Shown piece after piece: positions 1 to 9,510 of a stretch of DNA of 47,336 nucleotides. The notes under the pieces are model-generated. The model was not told the origin of the DNA and searched no databases. It saw only the letters and a program-made list of their open reading frames with translations. The DNA is taken from the NCBI GenBank assembly GCA_023245775.1, contig JAHFJR010000008.1:1-47336 (forward strand). Direction: 5' to 3'. The first letter of the stretch is position 1. Each line of letters starts with the position of its first letter. The stretch is from Candidatus Peribacteria bacterium (GTDB lineage: Bacteria > Patescibacteriota > Gracilibacteria > Peribacterales > Peribacteraceae). The translations under genes were made by a program, and so were the position numbers.

Positions 1-77
1 CGCACAAATTCAGTCTCTATTTAAAAGAGTGTGAATTCCGATTCAATCACCGAAACGAAAACATGTATAATGCTCTC

Positions 78-428
78 CTAAACGTCCTCAGAAAATTCTA
101 ATCTCCTAGGGGAGAGCCATCGGTAATATTGTTCCAGCCATTCTGAATATGTATCAAGAGTTATCTTGTCAGCCTTAAGAAGTAATAGAAGGAGTTGTTG
201 TGAGTTATCCCTACCATAATCAGCAAAGTGGAGACATCCTGCTCCTGGGCTTGTGCACTGAATGCCTCCTGAGTCGGTATGTCTGAATGAACAATTTTTA
301 CCTACCGGATTCAGTAGAGACCTTTCTAGTGCTTTGGCAGCACTGCCTATCTCCTCTACGAGCTTGTCCATCCCCACTATTTTCATTACCTTTTCAGCTA
401 CGTCGATGTTTGCTTCAGCGCTTTGCAT
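78..428 (-). CDS. hypothetical protein
   Basis: ORF track (78..437); internal Met at 428 (MQSAEANIDVAEKV) also plausible; directly downstream of the metallopeptidase ORF. Confidence 0.5.
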   Translation of the reverse strand: MQSAEANIDVAEKVMKIVGMDKLVEEIGSAAKALERSLLNPVGKNCSFRHTDSGGIQCTSPGAGCLHFADYGRDNSQQLLLLLLKADKITLDTYSEWLEQYYRWLSPRRLEFSEDV

Positions 429-1185
429 GCCAGACATAGGGTAGCTTGGTTACGTCCCACGGTGCACGCGTTCCGCGGGTCGATTTTCCCTCGGCGATCT
501 TGGGACTCCCTGCGAAGACGATGTTCGCCATGAAGTCATACTTCGCCTGCAGGACGGGATGACCTCTCGCGATTCTTGCAAACTCCTTCTGCTGCAGGAC
601 GTAGTAGGCGAATGTTTCTGCGAAGTCCTCGAACGGATCGCTCTTTGCATAACCCGAGACGAAATCGTTGTCGGTCATGTTCGGCTGCATCATCACGGGT
701 GAGAGCCAGCTGATGTCATAGAAGGTCATACTCGGGTCATCACGGTAGATCGGCACAGAGCCATCTGCGAACATCGTGCGATCTGCAGTCTCCGTTCCAA
801 GCAGTCCACCGAGGTCCGTTACGTGTCCGCACTCGTGCACAACGAGCGCCATGAATTCCTTATCGGGGACGTTCCCCGTCACGATCATCGTGGACTCTCC
901 GCCGAGTCCGCGGCTCCTCGGGTTCTGTTCATAGGTGACATAGAAATTCTTCAGATGATCGCGACAGGAACTCGGCAGTGCGCGGAGCACCTGATCCGCG
1001 AGGATGCGATGATGCTCGAGGATGTCTTTCTGATCGACGACGGGCAACAGTCTCGGTGCCGCATGTTTCGGCATGACGGGACGTATGCGCAGAGAACGAA
1101 CTGAAATGACATTTGCTGCATGGGCTGGTAGTGGTACGATACTGAAAGACAGCATGAGTCCGAGGGCCACTGCGCACTTTTGCAT
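415..1185 (-). CDS. putative secreted zinc metallopeptidase (HExxH gluzincin-like)
   Basis: Signal-peptide-like N-terminus MQKCAVALGLMLSFSIVPLPAHA; HECGH zinc motif and downstream EDFAETFAYY typical of the third ligand region. Confidence 0.6.
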   Translation of the reverse strand: MQKCAVALGLMLSFSIVPLPAHAANVISVRSLRIRPVMPKHAAPRLLPVVDQKDILEHHRILADQVLRALPSSCRDHLKNFYVTYEQNPRSRGLGGESTMIVTGNVPDKEFMALVVHECGHVTDLGGLLGTETADRTMFADGSVPIYRDDPSMTFYDISWLSPVMMQPNMTDNDFVSGYAKSDPFEDFAETFAYYVLQQKEFARIARGHPVLQAKYDFMANIVFAGSPKIAEGKSTRGTRAPWDVTKLPYVWHAKR

Positions 1186-1278
1186 GGCTCCAATGCTTCT
1201 TGCGGTAAACCCGATACTGGAAGGGTGGCAGCGCATAAGTGAAATGAAAGTAGCATTTTATACTCTATTTTTAGTTTT

Positions 1279-2751
1279 ATGTCAAGTGATCCTGTTCTCC
1301 AGATTAAGCCCGGTCAGACCCATACGGTGCTGATCGAGAAGTTTGCCCATGGCGGGTCTGGCTTTGCGACCCTGCAGGGCCTGCCTGTCTTCATCACCGG
1401 AGGCATTCCCGGGCAAAAAGTTTCCATCGTGATCACGAAGAAACACGAGAAGTACCTCGAGGCGAAGGTCGAGAAAGTGGTGCAACGATCCAAGGATGAA
1501 ATCATCGCCAAGTGCACGCACTTCGGTACGTGTGGTGGGTGTGTATGGCAGAACCTCTCGTACAACAAGCAGATCCAATACAAGGAGGACATCATTCGAG
1601 AGACACTCGAGCATCTGACACCTGCAGACCCCGCTGTCCGGAAGAATCTGGCCGGTCGCGTGCTGAAGATTCTTCCGAGCCCACAGGTCTTCAATTATCG
1701 GAACAAATTGGAACTGACTTTTGGTTTCAGTTCGATGCGTTCTGAAGCAGCGCCGCCGAAAGTAGCTGGAGGAAAACCGCAACGCATCTACTTCGATGAG
1801 AATCCGAGTATCGGTTTTCATCAAGCGGGTGAGTGGGCGACGATTCTGCCCATCACCGAGTGTCATCTCTACGATGAGCGTCTGCCTGCATTACTTGCGG
1901 ATGTTCGCAAGTTCATGGATACGAACAAGCTCACGGTCTACAACCCGAAGACACACCGCGGCATGCTCCGGAATCTCGTGCTCCGTCGTGGTATCCACAC
2001 CAACGAACAGATGATTTGTTTCATTGTGCAGGCTAGGAAGAAGGAACTCGAGCCACTGTTTCAGAAGTTCATGGGTTTCGCAGGGCGTCCCGATCTCAAG
2101 TCTCTCATGATCGTCGAACACTTTGGTCTCAATGACAAGCCCGAGGAACCGAAGATCCACACGCTGGTCGGCGAGCCGTTCATCACGGAGCGTCTGTTCG
2201 ACCTCACGTTTCAGATTTCGCCGTTCTCCTTCTTCCAGACGAATACGCTCGCAGCTGAGAAGCTCTACACCGCCATTGCTGCCGCTGCGGATTTGCGTGG
2301 CCGCGATACGGTGCTCGATGCGTACTGTGGTATGGGGACGATCGGTCAGTATTTGGCTCGATACTGCGAGAAGGTCGTCGGCATCGAAGCTCACCCGTCC
2401 GCGGTTGATGATGCGCTTCGGAGCGCTGGTCTCAATCGCATTGCCAACATTAGCTTCTACAAAGGCAAGGTCGAGAACGTGCTGAACCAGCAGCTGCGAG
2501 CCGGAGGGAAGTACGCGTTCAACTGCATTGTTGTCGACCCTCCGCGTGTTGGTCTCCATCCTCAGGCGCTCTCGGCGGTGATCACCCATCGAGCTGAGAA
2601 GGTGGTGTATGTGTCCTGCAACGTTTCTACGTTTGCGCGCGATCTTGGAGAATTCCTCAAGAACGGCTACGAACTCCGTACGGTACAACCGGTCGACATG
2701 TTTCCGCACACGGCGCACATTGAATTGGTGGCGTTGCTGCAACGGAAATAG
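1279..2751 (+). CDS. rlmD: 23S rRNA (uracil-C5)-methyltransferase, RlmD/RumA family
   Basis: TRAM domain, CTHFGTCGGCVWQNLSYNKQ Fe-S motif, SAM motif VLDAYCGMGTIG, catalytic VDPPRVGLH and VYVSCN. Confidence 0.85.
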   Translation: MSSDPVLQIKPGQTHTVLIEKFAHGGSGFATLQGLPVFITGGIPGQKVSIVITKKHEKYLEAKVEKVVQRSKDEIIAKCTHFGTCGGCVWQNLSYNKQIQYKEDIIRETLEHLTPADPAVRKNLAGRVLKILPSPQVFNYRNKLELTFGFSSMRSEAAPPKVAGGKPQRIYFDENPSIGFHQAGEWATILPITECHLYDERLPALLADVRKFMDTNKLTVYNPKTHRGMLRNLVLRRGIHTNEQMICFIVQARKKELEPLFQKFMGFAGRPDLKSLMIVEHFGLNDKPEEPKIHTLVGEPFITERLFDLTFQISPFSFFQTNTLAAEKLYTAIAAAADLRGRDTVLDAYCGMGTIGQYLARYCEKVVGIEAHPSAVDDALRSAGLNRIANISFYKGKVENVLNQQLRAGGKYAFNCIVVDPPRVGLHPQALSAVITHRAEKVVYVSCNVSTFARDLGEFLKNGYELRTVQPVDMFPHTAHIELVALLQRK

Positions 2752-2830
2752 TAATCAGTGGTTAGTAATTAGTAGGTAGTGGTTAGTAAAGTTTCTTTAC
2801 TCATCACTAATTACTGCCTACTAATTACTT
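2749..2830. repeat. 7-nt-periodic inverted repeat between rlmD and rlmH
   Basis: TAGTAAT CAGTGGT TAGTAAT TAGTAGG TAGTGGT TAGTAAA ... TTTACTC ATCACTA ATTACTG CCTACTA ATTACTT. Confidence 0.8.
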
Positions 2831-2857
2831 TTCTCTTTTTTCCAGTAGACTCCTCTC

Positions 2858-3301
2858 ATTCAAAAGATTCTTCTCCTGTCCGTCGGCAAGGTGAAGGCTC
2901 CATGGATTGTCGAGGGGTGTGCACTCTATACGAAGAGACTGACCCACTCCTGTCATTTCACCGAGCGGATTTTGGCTCCTGGTGCCGAAGCCGAAGAGCA
3001 TGTGCGCATCACGCAGGCACTCTCGAAACTCTCGGGTTCGGTTGTTCTGCTTGATGAACGTGGTGCCAACATGACATCGAAAGAATTCTCATCATTTCTG
3101 GGGAAGAGGCGGGACAGGGGGGAGACTCTGATATTCGTCCTCGGAGGAGCGTACGGTGTCGGCGCAGACATCCGTGCGAAGGGATACGAGACGATCGCAC
3201 TCAGCCGCATGACGTTTCCGCACGAACTGTGCAAACTGGTGTTTCTGGAACAACTCTACCGCGCCTACACGATTCTCGAGGGGCGTGGATACCATCATTG
3301 A
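2858..3301 (+). CDS. rlmH: 23S rRNA (pseudouridine-1915-N3)-methyltransferase RlmH (SPOUT); start codon uncertain (ATT at 2858 or GTG at 2891)
   Basis: FVLGGAYGVGADI and SRMTFPHELCKLVFLEQLYRAYTILEGRGYHH motifs; conserved N-terminus KILLLSVGKVK lies upstream of the called GTG start. Confidence 0.85.
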   Translation: MQKILLLSVGKVKAPWIVEGCALYTKRLTHSCHFTERILAPGAEAEEHVRITQALSKLSGSVVLLDERGANMTSKEFSSFLGKRRDRGETLIFVLGGAYGVGADIRAKGYETIALSRMTFPHELCKLVFLEQLYRAYTILEGRGYHH

Positions 3302-3314
3302 GTGGCTATGCACT

Positions 3315-6300
3315 TTAAGAATGTTGCCAATCAAAAATGGTCGTCATGACTTTTCCTTTGATCTGGAACTGCGTGAAGGCTCGATAGAAAGCGTCTTTCG
3401 GAAGCGGAGTCGTGAAGACAGGCTCGCCGTTTTCCTCAGTGGCATGCGTGTGTATGAAATCTCCCGACCGAGAAATCAAGATGTTGTGACCTTTCGCGCC
3501 AAGGTAGTTTTCAAGTTGTGCTTCATTGCCTTTCGCATCGGTGATGCGATAGTGCAGCGCGAGCGTTTGAGGAGTGATGGATTGATCTACAACTCCGATG
3601 AGCGGTCTGAACTCAAACTGGTATCCATCAAACAATTTCACCCTCTGGGTGTCTGATGTCATCCCGTATTCACCGACTTTTCCCTCGAACTTCTTCTCAT
3701 CACGGAGTGTGTAAGAACCATTCTGTTTATCCACGAAATCAGCATAGAGCCAGTACGTTCCTCCGGCTTTGGGTGCCAGTTTTACGTGCCAAACACCTTT
3801 GGTATCAAGCTCAGGGTGGAGGTGCTGGAAGAAGCTCAGATCGTCACGAACAACGATGAAGTGCATTTGCTTTGTATGGCTGATGCCATACTCCACGAAG
3901 GTGTGTCCATCCTCCACAATAGAAAATGCAACATCGCTGGGAGATGAGCCTTTCTCTTCTTGGAAGATCAGGTGGCGATTGCCAGCATTCATCATCATGG
4001 CGCTTTCGTTTGTTGCATGCCTTTCGCCATGCATGGGCTGAGATGCCGTCATCGAAGAAACAGGCGAGCTGATTTTTGCAAAGAGAAAGAAGATGATTGT
4101 GAATCCGATTGCCATCACAAATGGAGCAACGTCGGAAATCCAGTTTTTCTTTGTTGGATGAAAGCCTTTCAGGAGGAGTGAATTTGTAACCACAGACACA
4201 GAGCTGAATGCCATCGCAAGCCCTGCAAGTTCAGGACGCAGAATGATGCCGAAACTCATAAAGGCTCGTGCGGCGATAGGAATACCGATGACATTGAAGA
4301 ACAGAGCAAAGAACATGTTCTGTTTGATCTTGCCCACCGTCGCTCTGCTGAGCTTGATCGCGGTCACAACATCGCGCAGATCATTCTTCACAAGCACGAT
4401 GCCGCCGGTTTCCATGGCGATGTCGGTCCCATTGCCCATCGCGATGCCGAGTTCGGCTTGGGCGAGTGCAGGACTGTCATTGATGCCATCGCCAACCATC
4501 ACCACTTTCATGCCTTGTGCTTGGAGTTTTTTCACTTCATTGGCTTTCTGTTCAGGCAAAACTTCCGCCAGCACATTCGTAATGCCGACACTCTTGGCAA
4601 TAGCTGCTGCTGTGCGTTTGTTATCGCCCGTGATCATGTAGACCACAATGCCCATACTTTGTAGTCTCTGCACTGCTTCCTTAGAGGTTTCTTTTACTGT
4701 GTCAGCTACGGCGATAATCCCTATGACATGGTTTTTATCTGCAAGAAGCATCGCCGTCTTTCCTGCTTCTTCAAGTGTTTGCAGTGCAGTCTCATTGTCA
4801 CTCATTGCGATGCCCTGCTTCTCCATAAGTTTTCGATTGCCAAGGAAGTACGCCTCGCCGCTGATCGAGCCTTCGACTCCGTGCCCTGGAATGGCCTTGA
4901 AACCTTCGGCTGAAGACAGTGATATTCCCTTTATTTTCGCATGCTCCACAATGCTTTCTGCAAGTGGATGCTCGGAACCTTGCTCGAGGCTTGCGGCGAT
5001 ACGCAGCACTTTCTCTTCCGTATTCTGAAACGAAAGGATATTCGTCACTTCGGGTTTGCCCTTCGTCAGCGTTCCCGTCTTATCAAACACGATGACGTTG
5101 ATTTTATTCGCGGCTTCCAGCGGTTCGCCCCCACGAATAAGAATGCCATGCTCTGCACCTTTGCCTGTCGAAACCATGATGGCCGTAGGAGTTGCGAGTC
5201 CGAGCGCGCATGGACACGCAATGACGAGGACAGAAACTCCAGAAAGGAGAGCGAATGTCAGCCCCGCTCCGAGGAAAAACCAGATGAGGAAAGTACCTAT
5301 GGCGATGATGATCACCGCAGGGACGAACCACGAAGACACCCAATCGGCGAAATCCTGAATGGGAGCTTTTGAACCCTGCGCTTCTTCCACGAAATGGATA
5401 ATCTGTGCGAGAGCCGTCTCTGAGCCAACCTTCTCCGCCTTGAACTCGATGCTGCCATGACGGTTCAAAGTCGCACCGAAGACGCGGTCTCCTATTTTCT
5501 TTTCAACAGGAATGCTCTCGCCCGTGAGCATCGACTCATCAATGGATGTCAGTCCTTTTATAACAACGCCATCTACGGGGACTTTCTCGCCGGGACGTAC
5601 GACGACAGTGTCTCCAGGTTTTACCTCTTCAATGGGAACATCGACCGTCTCACCATGACGGATAATTCTCGCAGTCTTCGCCTGCAATCCCATCAGTTTC
5701 TGGATTGCTTCGCTGGTTTTGCCCTTCGCACGAGTCTCCATCCATTTCCCGAGGAGTACAAATGTGATGAGAAACGCAGCGACCTCGAAGTACAGATTTT
5801 CCACCTCTCCAAAGATTGTTCCAGTGGCAATGGCGTGAACAACGAAGTTATAAAGACTGTAGATATAGGCAGTGGATGTTCCGATGGCAATGAGGCTGTC
5901 CATGCTGAAGGTTCCAATTTTCAAGCTGCTCCAGAATCCTTTATAGAAGCCGCTACCCAGCCAGAACTGCACCGGAGTGGCAAGAATCAGGGAAATGATT
6001 CCCATGTACGCCATGTGTGACTCCCCAAACGGCAGAGTCGGAAAGCCCGCCTCCGCCAAGGCTTCGGCGGGTAAAAACGACAGGAGCATGAAGTACAGCA
6101 TCGGAAGGCTCAAGATGAGTCCGATGAAGAATTTGTTGCGATACGCTGCGGTTTCGTCTTCTCGCCTTTTACGATCGAGTTCGATGCCATGATGACCGTG
6201 ATGCTGCGGCTCTGCACCGTAGCCTGCGGATTTCACGGCTGCGATGAGCTCGTGTTCATGAATTTTGGAAGGATCAAAGCTCACACGCGCCTTGCTTGTT

Positions 6301-6410
6301 GCGAAATTTACATTCGCCTCCTCGACTCCTGCAGTATTGTTCAATGTCTGTGTGATCCTCGCCGCGCAACTGGCGCAGTGCATGCCTGTGATGGAGATGT
6401 TTGTGAGCAT
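3315..6410 (-). CDS. copA: copper-translocating P-type ATPase with HMA domain and an extra C-terminal extracytosolic His-motif domain
   Basis: [32 protein letters not shown] and [10 protein letters not shown] motifs; start at [10 protein letters not shown] rather than the longer ORF start. Confidence 0.9.
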   Translation of the reverse strand: MLTNISITGMHCASCAARITQTLNNTAGVEEANVNFATSKARVSFDPSKIHEHELIAAVKSAGYGAEPQHHGHHGIELDRKRREDETAAYRNKFFIGLILSLPMLYFMLLSFLPAEALAEAGFPTLPFGESHMAYMGIISLILATPVQFWLGSGFYKGFWSSLKIGTFSMDSLIAIGTSTAYIYSLYNFVVHAIATGTIFGEVENLYFEVAAFLITFVLLGKWMETRAKGKTSEAIQKLMGLQAKTARIIRHGETVDVPIEEVKPGDTVVVRPGEKVPVDGVVIKGLTSIDESMLTGESIPVEKKIGDRVFGATLNRHGSIEFKAEKVGSETALAQIIHFVEEAQGSKAPIQDFADWVSSWFVPAVIIIAIGTFLIWFFLGAGLTFALLSGVSVLVIACPCALGLATPTAIMVSTGKGAEHGILIRGGEPLEAANKINVIVFDKTGTLTKGKPEVTNILSFQNTEEKVLRIAASLEQGSEHPLAESIVEHAKIKGISLSSAEGFKAIPGHGVEGSISGEAYFLGNRKLMEKQGIAMSDNETALQTLEEAGKTAMLLADKNHVIGIIAVADTVKETSKEAVQRLQSMGIVVYMITGDNKRTAAAIAKSVGITNVLAEVLPEQKANEVKKLQAQGMKVVMVGDGINDSPALAQAELGIAMGNGTDIAMETGGIVLVKNDLRDVVTAIKLSRATVGKIKQNMFFALFFNVIGIPIAARAFMSFGIILRPELAGLAMAFSSVSVVTNSLLLKGFHPTKKNWISDVAPFVMAIGFTIIFFLFAKISSPVSSMTASQPMHGERHATNESAMMMNAGNRHLIFQEEKGSSPSDVAFSIVEDGHTFVEYGISHTKQMHFIVVRDDLSFFQHLHPELDTKGVWHVKLAPKAGGTYWLYADFVDKQNGSYTLRDEKKFEGKVGEYGMTSDTQRVKLFDGYQFEFRPLIGVVDQSITPQTLALHYRITDAKGNEAQLENYLGAKGHNILISRSGDFIHTHATEENGEPVFTTPLPKDAFYRAFTQFQIKGKVMTTIFDWQHS
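6046..6071. repeat. GC-rich palindromic element in frame within copA
   Basis: CCCGCCTCCGCCAAGGCTTCGGCGGG; encodes part of [13 protein letters not shown]. Confidence 0.55.
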
Positions 6411-6427
6411 GAGGGAGGGGCAAAGAA

Positions 6428-6589
6428 TTAGTGTAGCAGAGAGGAAATCATCATACCGACGATCAGGCCAGCAAGAGCCATGGCAATGCCGAACCATGGA
6501 TTCGACGAGCTCACCACAAGCGGTTTCACGCCGCCGGATGCACGTCCGGAGCTTTTTTGAGAATGTTCTTGCCAGTTGAGAGGAGTCAT
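6428..6589 (-). CDS. small single-TM protein (53 aa), not in the ORF track
   Basis: Translation [53 protein letters not shown]; lies between the two copper genes on the same strand. Confidence 0.55.
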   Translation of the reverse strand: MTPLNWQEHSQKSSGRASGGVKPLVVSSSNPWFGIAMALAGLIVGMMISSLLH

Positions 6590-6608
6590 CGTTAGAGAAG
6601 GAAGAGAA

Positions 6609-8219
6609 TTAGAGAACAGTGAATGAACCGCGCACCATGCCCATGGAACAACTGAATGCCAGAGTTCCGGGTGTCGAAGGTGCTGTGAAATCGATTTCGT
6701 TAATCCCGTTCGTCAACGATTTCGTGATGTTCAGATCGGGGATCACGATCTGACTCGTGCAGCCTTGTGCACCCGCTCCGTCGATGTTCCACTTCACGGG
6801 CATGCCTGCTTTGATGGTGAGGATGCTTGGTTCGTAGCCATAGCGCGTGACCTTCATGGCTACTTCCTGCGCTCCGCCATTCACGGTCGGCAAAGCGGCG
6901 GCATTCGGTGTCTGCTGACTTGGCACTGCGAAGATGCTGGAGATGTTGATGCCGGTGAGTGCGAAACCGCTCTTCAAGTTAACTAGCGCAAGAATCAACA
7001 CAAGTGCTCCGGAGAAACGCAGAAAGAGGCGTGAGAACGCGCCTCTGGCAGTCGAGGAAATAGCACTGAGTCCAATGAGCGAGGGGAGTGTGCCGAGAGC
7101 AAACGTGAACATCGTCAGCGCTCCGATGAGGAAGTTTCCTGATGCAAGCGCGACGAGTTGGAGTGATTGCGTGAAGCCGCACGGCAGGAAGAAGGTCATT
7201 GCTCCGAGTCCGAATGGAGCCATCGGATGATCGCTCTCCGATAGATTTTCGATCCAACGCGAGAGTTTCTTCGGCGGTTGGATCGGGAAGCTCCCTTTTG
7301 GAATGACTTGAAGGATGGTGAGAGCGAGGTAGAGCATGATGAACGCAACCGCGATGCTCATGGCGCCCGACATTTTCGTGGAGAGCGTCACAGACTGACC
7401 GATCACGCCCACGACACCACCGAGGATGAAGTACGAAACAAGCCGGCCGATATTGAAATGGAGAAGCGGCTTGAATTTTTCCCACGGTGTCTCGGCGCGG
7501 TGCATCTCATTATGTTTGGCAGCAAGTGCGAGAAGTAAGCCACCTGTAACGGCAAGGCAGCTACTGGTACCCGCCACGAGCCCAATCACAAAGATTCCGC
7601 CAAGCGAGAGAGCACCGGATGTTGATGGTGCAAGGGAAATAAGATCAAACGTCTGTAGCAGCCTATAGATGGCGAAGATCATCAACAGTGAACCGCCGAT
7701 CTCCATCCATTTCTTCTGGGATGGCTCGATCATGGATCGCGCTTCATCCGGACGAAGCAATTGGTATCCGGCGCTCTCGACGGCATCGCGTAGCTCTTCC
7801 CAATCGGGCAGTTTGGAGTAATGAACTTTGGCCCTTCCGGTGCGATAGTTCACCGATGTGCTCTGCACACCTAGTACGTGCTTGAGTTTTTTCTTGAGAA
7901 CGTGCTCGGAATCTTTGGAAGTCATCCCATCGATGCACACATCGAGAATTCCATTCTCTTTGGCAGCGCACATTGCATTGCCTTTTGCTGGTTCGTCGCC
8001 GACACCGTATCCGGCTTTCCTGATAACATCCTCAATTATTTCGGACGACGGAAGCGCATCCTTGTTTGCCGTGATAACGGCAATGCCCTTGCGATGATGA
8101 ACTTCCACATGCAGGACGTTCGGCACGGCCTTCAACTTGCGTTCAAGGAGTAATTCGCAGCTTCCGCATGTCATTCCTGAAATGTGGATTTCTGCATGAA
8201 GTTGTTTTGATTCAGACAT
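6609..8219 (-). CDS. HMA-HMA(degenerate)-TauE/SafE-type membrane protein with C-terminal cupredoxin-like domain
   Basis: GMTCGSCE HMA motif, second HMA lacking Cys, multi-TM body with PCGFTQSLQL, C-terminal VTRYGYEPSILTIKAGMPVKW...FSCSMGMVRGSFTVL. Confidence 0.75.
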   Translation of the reverse strand: MSESKQLHAEIHISGMTCGSCELLLERKLKAVPNVLHVEVHHRKGIAVITANKDALPSSEIIEDVIRKAGYGVGDEPAKGNAMCAAKENGILDVCIDGMTSKDSEHVLKKKLKHVLGVQSTSVNYRTGRAKVHYSKLPDWEELRDAVESAGYQLLRPDEARSMIEPSQKKWMEIGGSLLMIFAIYRLLQTFDLISLAPSTSGALSLGGIFVIGLVAGTSSCLAVTGGLLLALAAKHNEMHRAETPWEKFKPLLHFNIGRLVSYFILGGVVGVIGQSVTLSTKMSGAMSIAVAFIMLYLALTILQVIPKGSFPIQPPKKLSRWIENLSESDHPMAPFGLGAMTFFLPCGFTQSLQLVALASGNFLIGALTMFTFALGTLPSLIGLSAISSTARGAFSRLFLRFSGALVLILALVNLKSGFALTGINISSIFAVPSQQTPNAAALPTVNGGAQEVAMKVTRYGYEPSILTIKAGMPVKWNIDGAGAQGCTSQIVIPDLNITKSLTNGINEIDFTAPSTPGTLAFSCSMGMVRGSFTVL

Positions 8220-8282
8220 ACGAGAAGAGAAGAAGATAAGAATGCTGCCCGAACACGGGGCGGCTTATTTTTCTTCTTTTCC

Positions 8283-8696
8283 TCACTGCAACATCACCAC
8301 CATCTGTGTCGGAGAAAAGCCGACAGGAGGTGCATTCGTTTTGGCAAAATTCTGTGACTGGTCAACAAAAGCCACGAAGACAGGTAAAGATGCTGGCAAA
8401 ACCGCAGTATCTGCAATCGAACGAGTGCTTGAAGTAATCGCACTGACAGTCTCATTTCCTTTTGCAAGACAATGCCCCGCGCAGTCGCTAGTCATCGGAC
8501 TTGGGCTCTCTTTTGCAACAGGTGCGCAATGCTCGCAGTGTGCTGGTGACATCGGAATCATCGGTGTCATATTCATTTCCATGACTTCTCCTTGATCCAT
8601 AGGCATCGACTCTGCATACGCCATCGGCATCATGCAGAGATGGCCAATAATTGTATTGGTGAGAATGGCGATGGTGAAGAAGATTCGGGGAAACAT
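8283..8696 (-). CDS. secreted Met/Cys/His-rich hypothetical protein, possibly copper-binding
   Basis: Signal-like N-terminus; MPMDQGEVMEMNMTPMIPMSPAHCEHCAPV; adjacent to copper genes. Confidence 0.5.
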   Translation of the reverse strand: MFPRIFFTIAILTNTIIGHLCMMPMAYAESMPMDQGEVMEMNMTPMIPMSPAHCEHCAPVAKESPSPMTSDCAGHCLAKGNETVSAITSSTRSIADTAVLPASLPVFVAFVDQSQNFAKTNAPPVGFSPTQMVVMLQ

Positions 8697-8750
8697 TGGT
8701 AGAGAGTATAGCTGATGTCACAAAAAAGTCATGGCGTAAGGCACTGAGAG

Positions 8751-8825
8751 TGGCAGCCCCACGGAGGATCGAACTCCGATTTCCTGGATGAGAACCAAGT
8801 GTCCTAGCCATTAGACGATGAGGCC
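8751..8825 (-). tRNA. tRNA-Glu (CTC), CCA encoded
   Basis: Reverse strand GGCCTCATCGTCTAATGGCTAGGACACTTGGTTCTCATCCAGG...GTTCGATCC...TGGGGCTGCCA; cloverleaf pairs, anticodon loop TTCTCAT. Confidence 0.92.
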
Positions 8826-8945
8826 GCGCTGACGGATCCTACATTCTATTTCCGATCTGCTCAATTTGAATTGCACGGATTGTCCATTGTCAATTTCCGC
8901 CCGTGCCCCCAGAATGCTCTCCGTCAGCCATTTCCCCCGCTTTTC

Positions 8946-9461
8946 ATGTCTACGACGATCCACCTGCCCGAAGCGATGCCCGAGATTACGAGTCGGACAC
9001 TCCTTGTCGTGTGTGATGCACACCACTGCAGCGTCTTCGATATTGCTGGCCACACGTTGATGCTCAAGGAAGAGATTCGCTCGCACGAGCCTCGTGACGA
9101 AGATCGGCAATCCATCTCCCACGGGAAGGGTGGTGCGACGATTGGAGTAGGGGAGCACACCCATGTGGAGGAGCATCGTCTGCATGAGTTTGCACACACG
9201 GTGAGTGCTCGCATGGCAACACTGGTTTCGGCGCAGAAGATCGAGGCTGTATATCTCGCCGCCCCAGGGAAATTTCTCTCTCTTCTCAAGAAGAATCTTG
9301 CTACGTCGGTTGCGAAGTTACTCGAAGCGGCTATCGATGGCAATTTTGCGAAGGAGCCCCCGCTCCAAACCTTCGCACGCTTCCGTCCGGATCTGAAGGC
9401 GGCGATGGACGAGCTACGAGGCGAGGAAAATTATTCCTCGAAGAAGCATCTTCCGAAGTGA
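8946..9461 (+). CDS. host-attachment/eRF1-like family protein (tentative)
   Basis: LLVVCDAHHCSVFDIAGHTL, GEHTHVEEHRLHEFAHTVSARM, EAVYLAAPGKFLSLLKKNL resemble the 'attachment to host cells' family. Confidence 0.45.
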   Translation: MSTTIHLPEAMPEITSRTLLVVCDAHHCSVFDIAGHTLMLKEEIRSHEPRDEDRQSISHGKGGATIGVGEHTHVEEHRLHEFAHTVSARMATLVSAQKIEAVYLAAPGKFLSLLKKNLATSVAKLLEAAIDGNFAKEPPLQTFARFRPDLKAAMDELRGEENYSSKKHLPK

Positions 9462-9510
9462 GTAGTTTGTCGTGAGTCGTGAGTAGGACACCTGCTATGC
9501 TTGTTGCGGT

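Noticed and set aside
1891-2742. 283-aa ORF antisense to rlmD
   Set aside because: Shadow ORF; rlmD has clear conserved motifs on the plus strand
6411-6497. N-terminal extension of copA in the ORF track
   Set aside because: Overlaps the 53-aa small ORF in another frame; HMA domain starts with [12 protein letters not shown]
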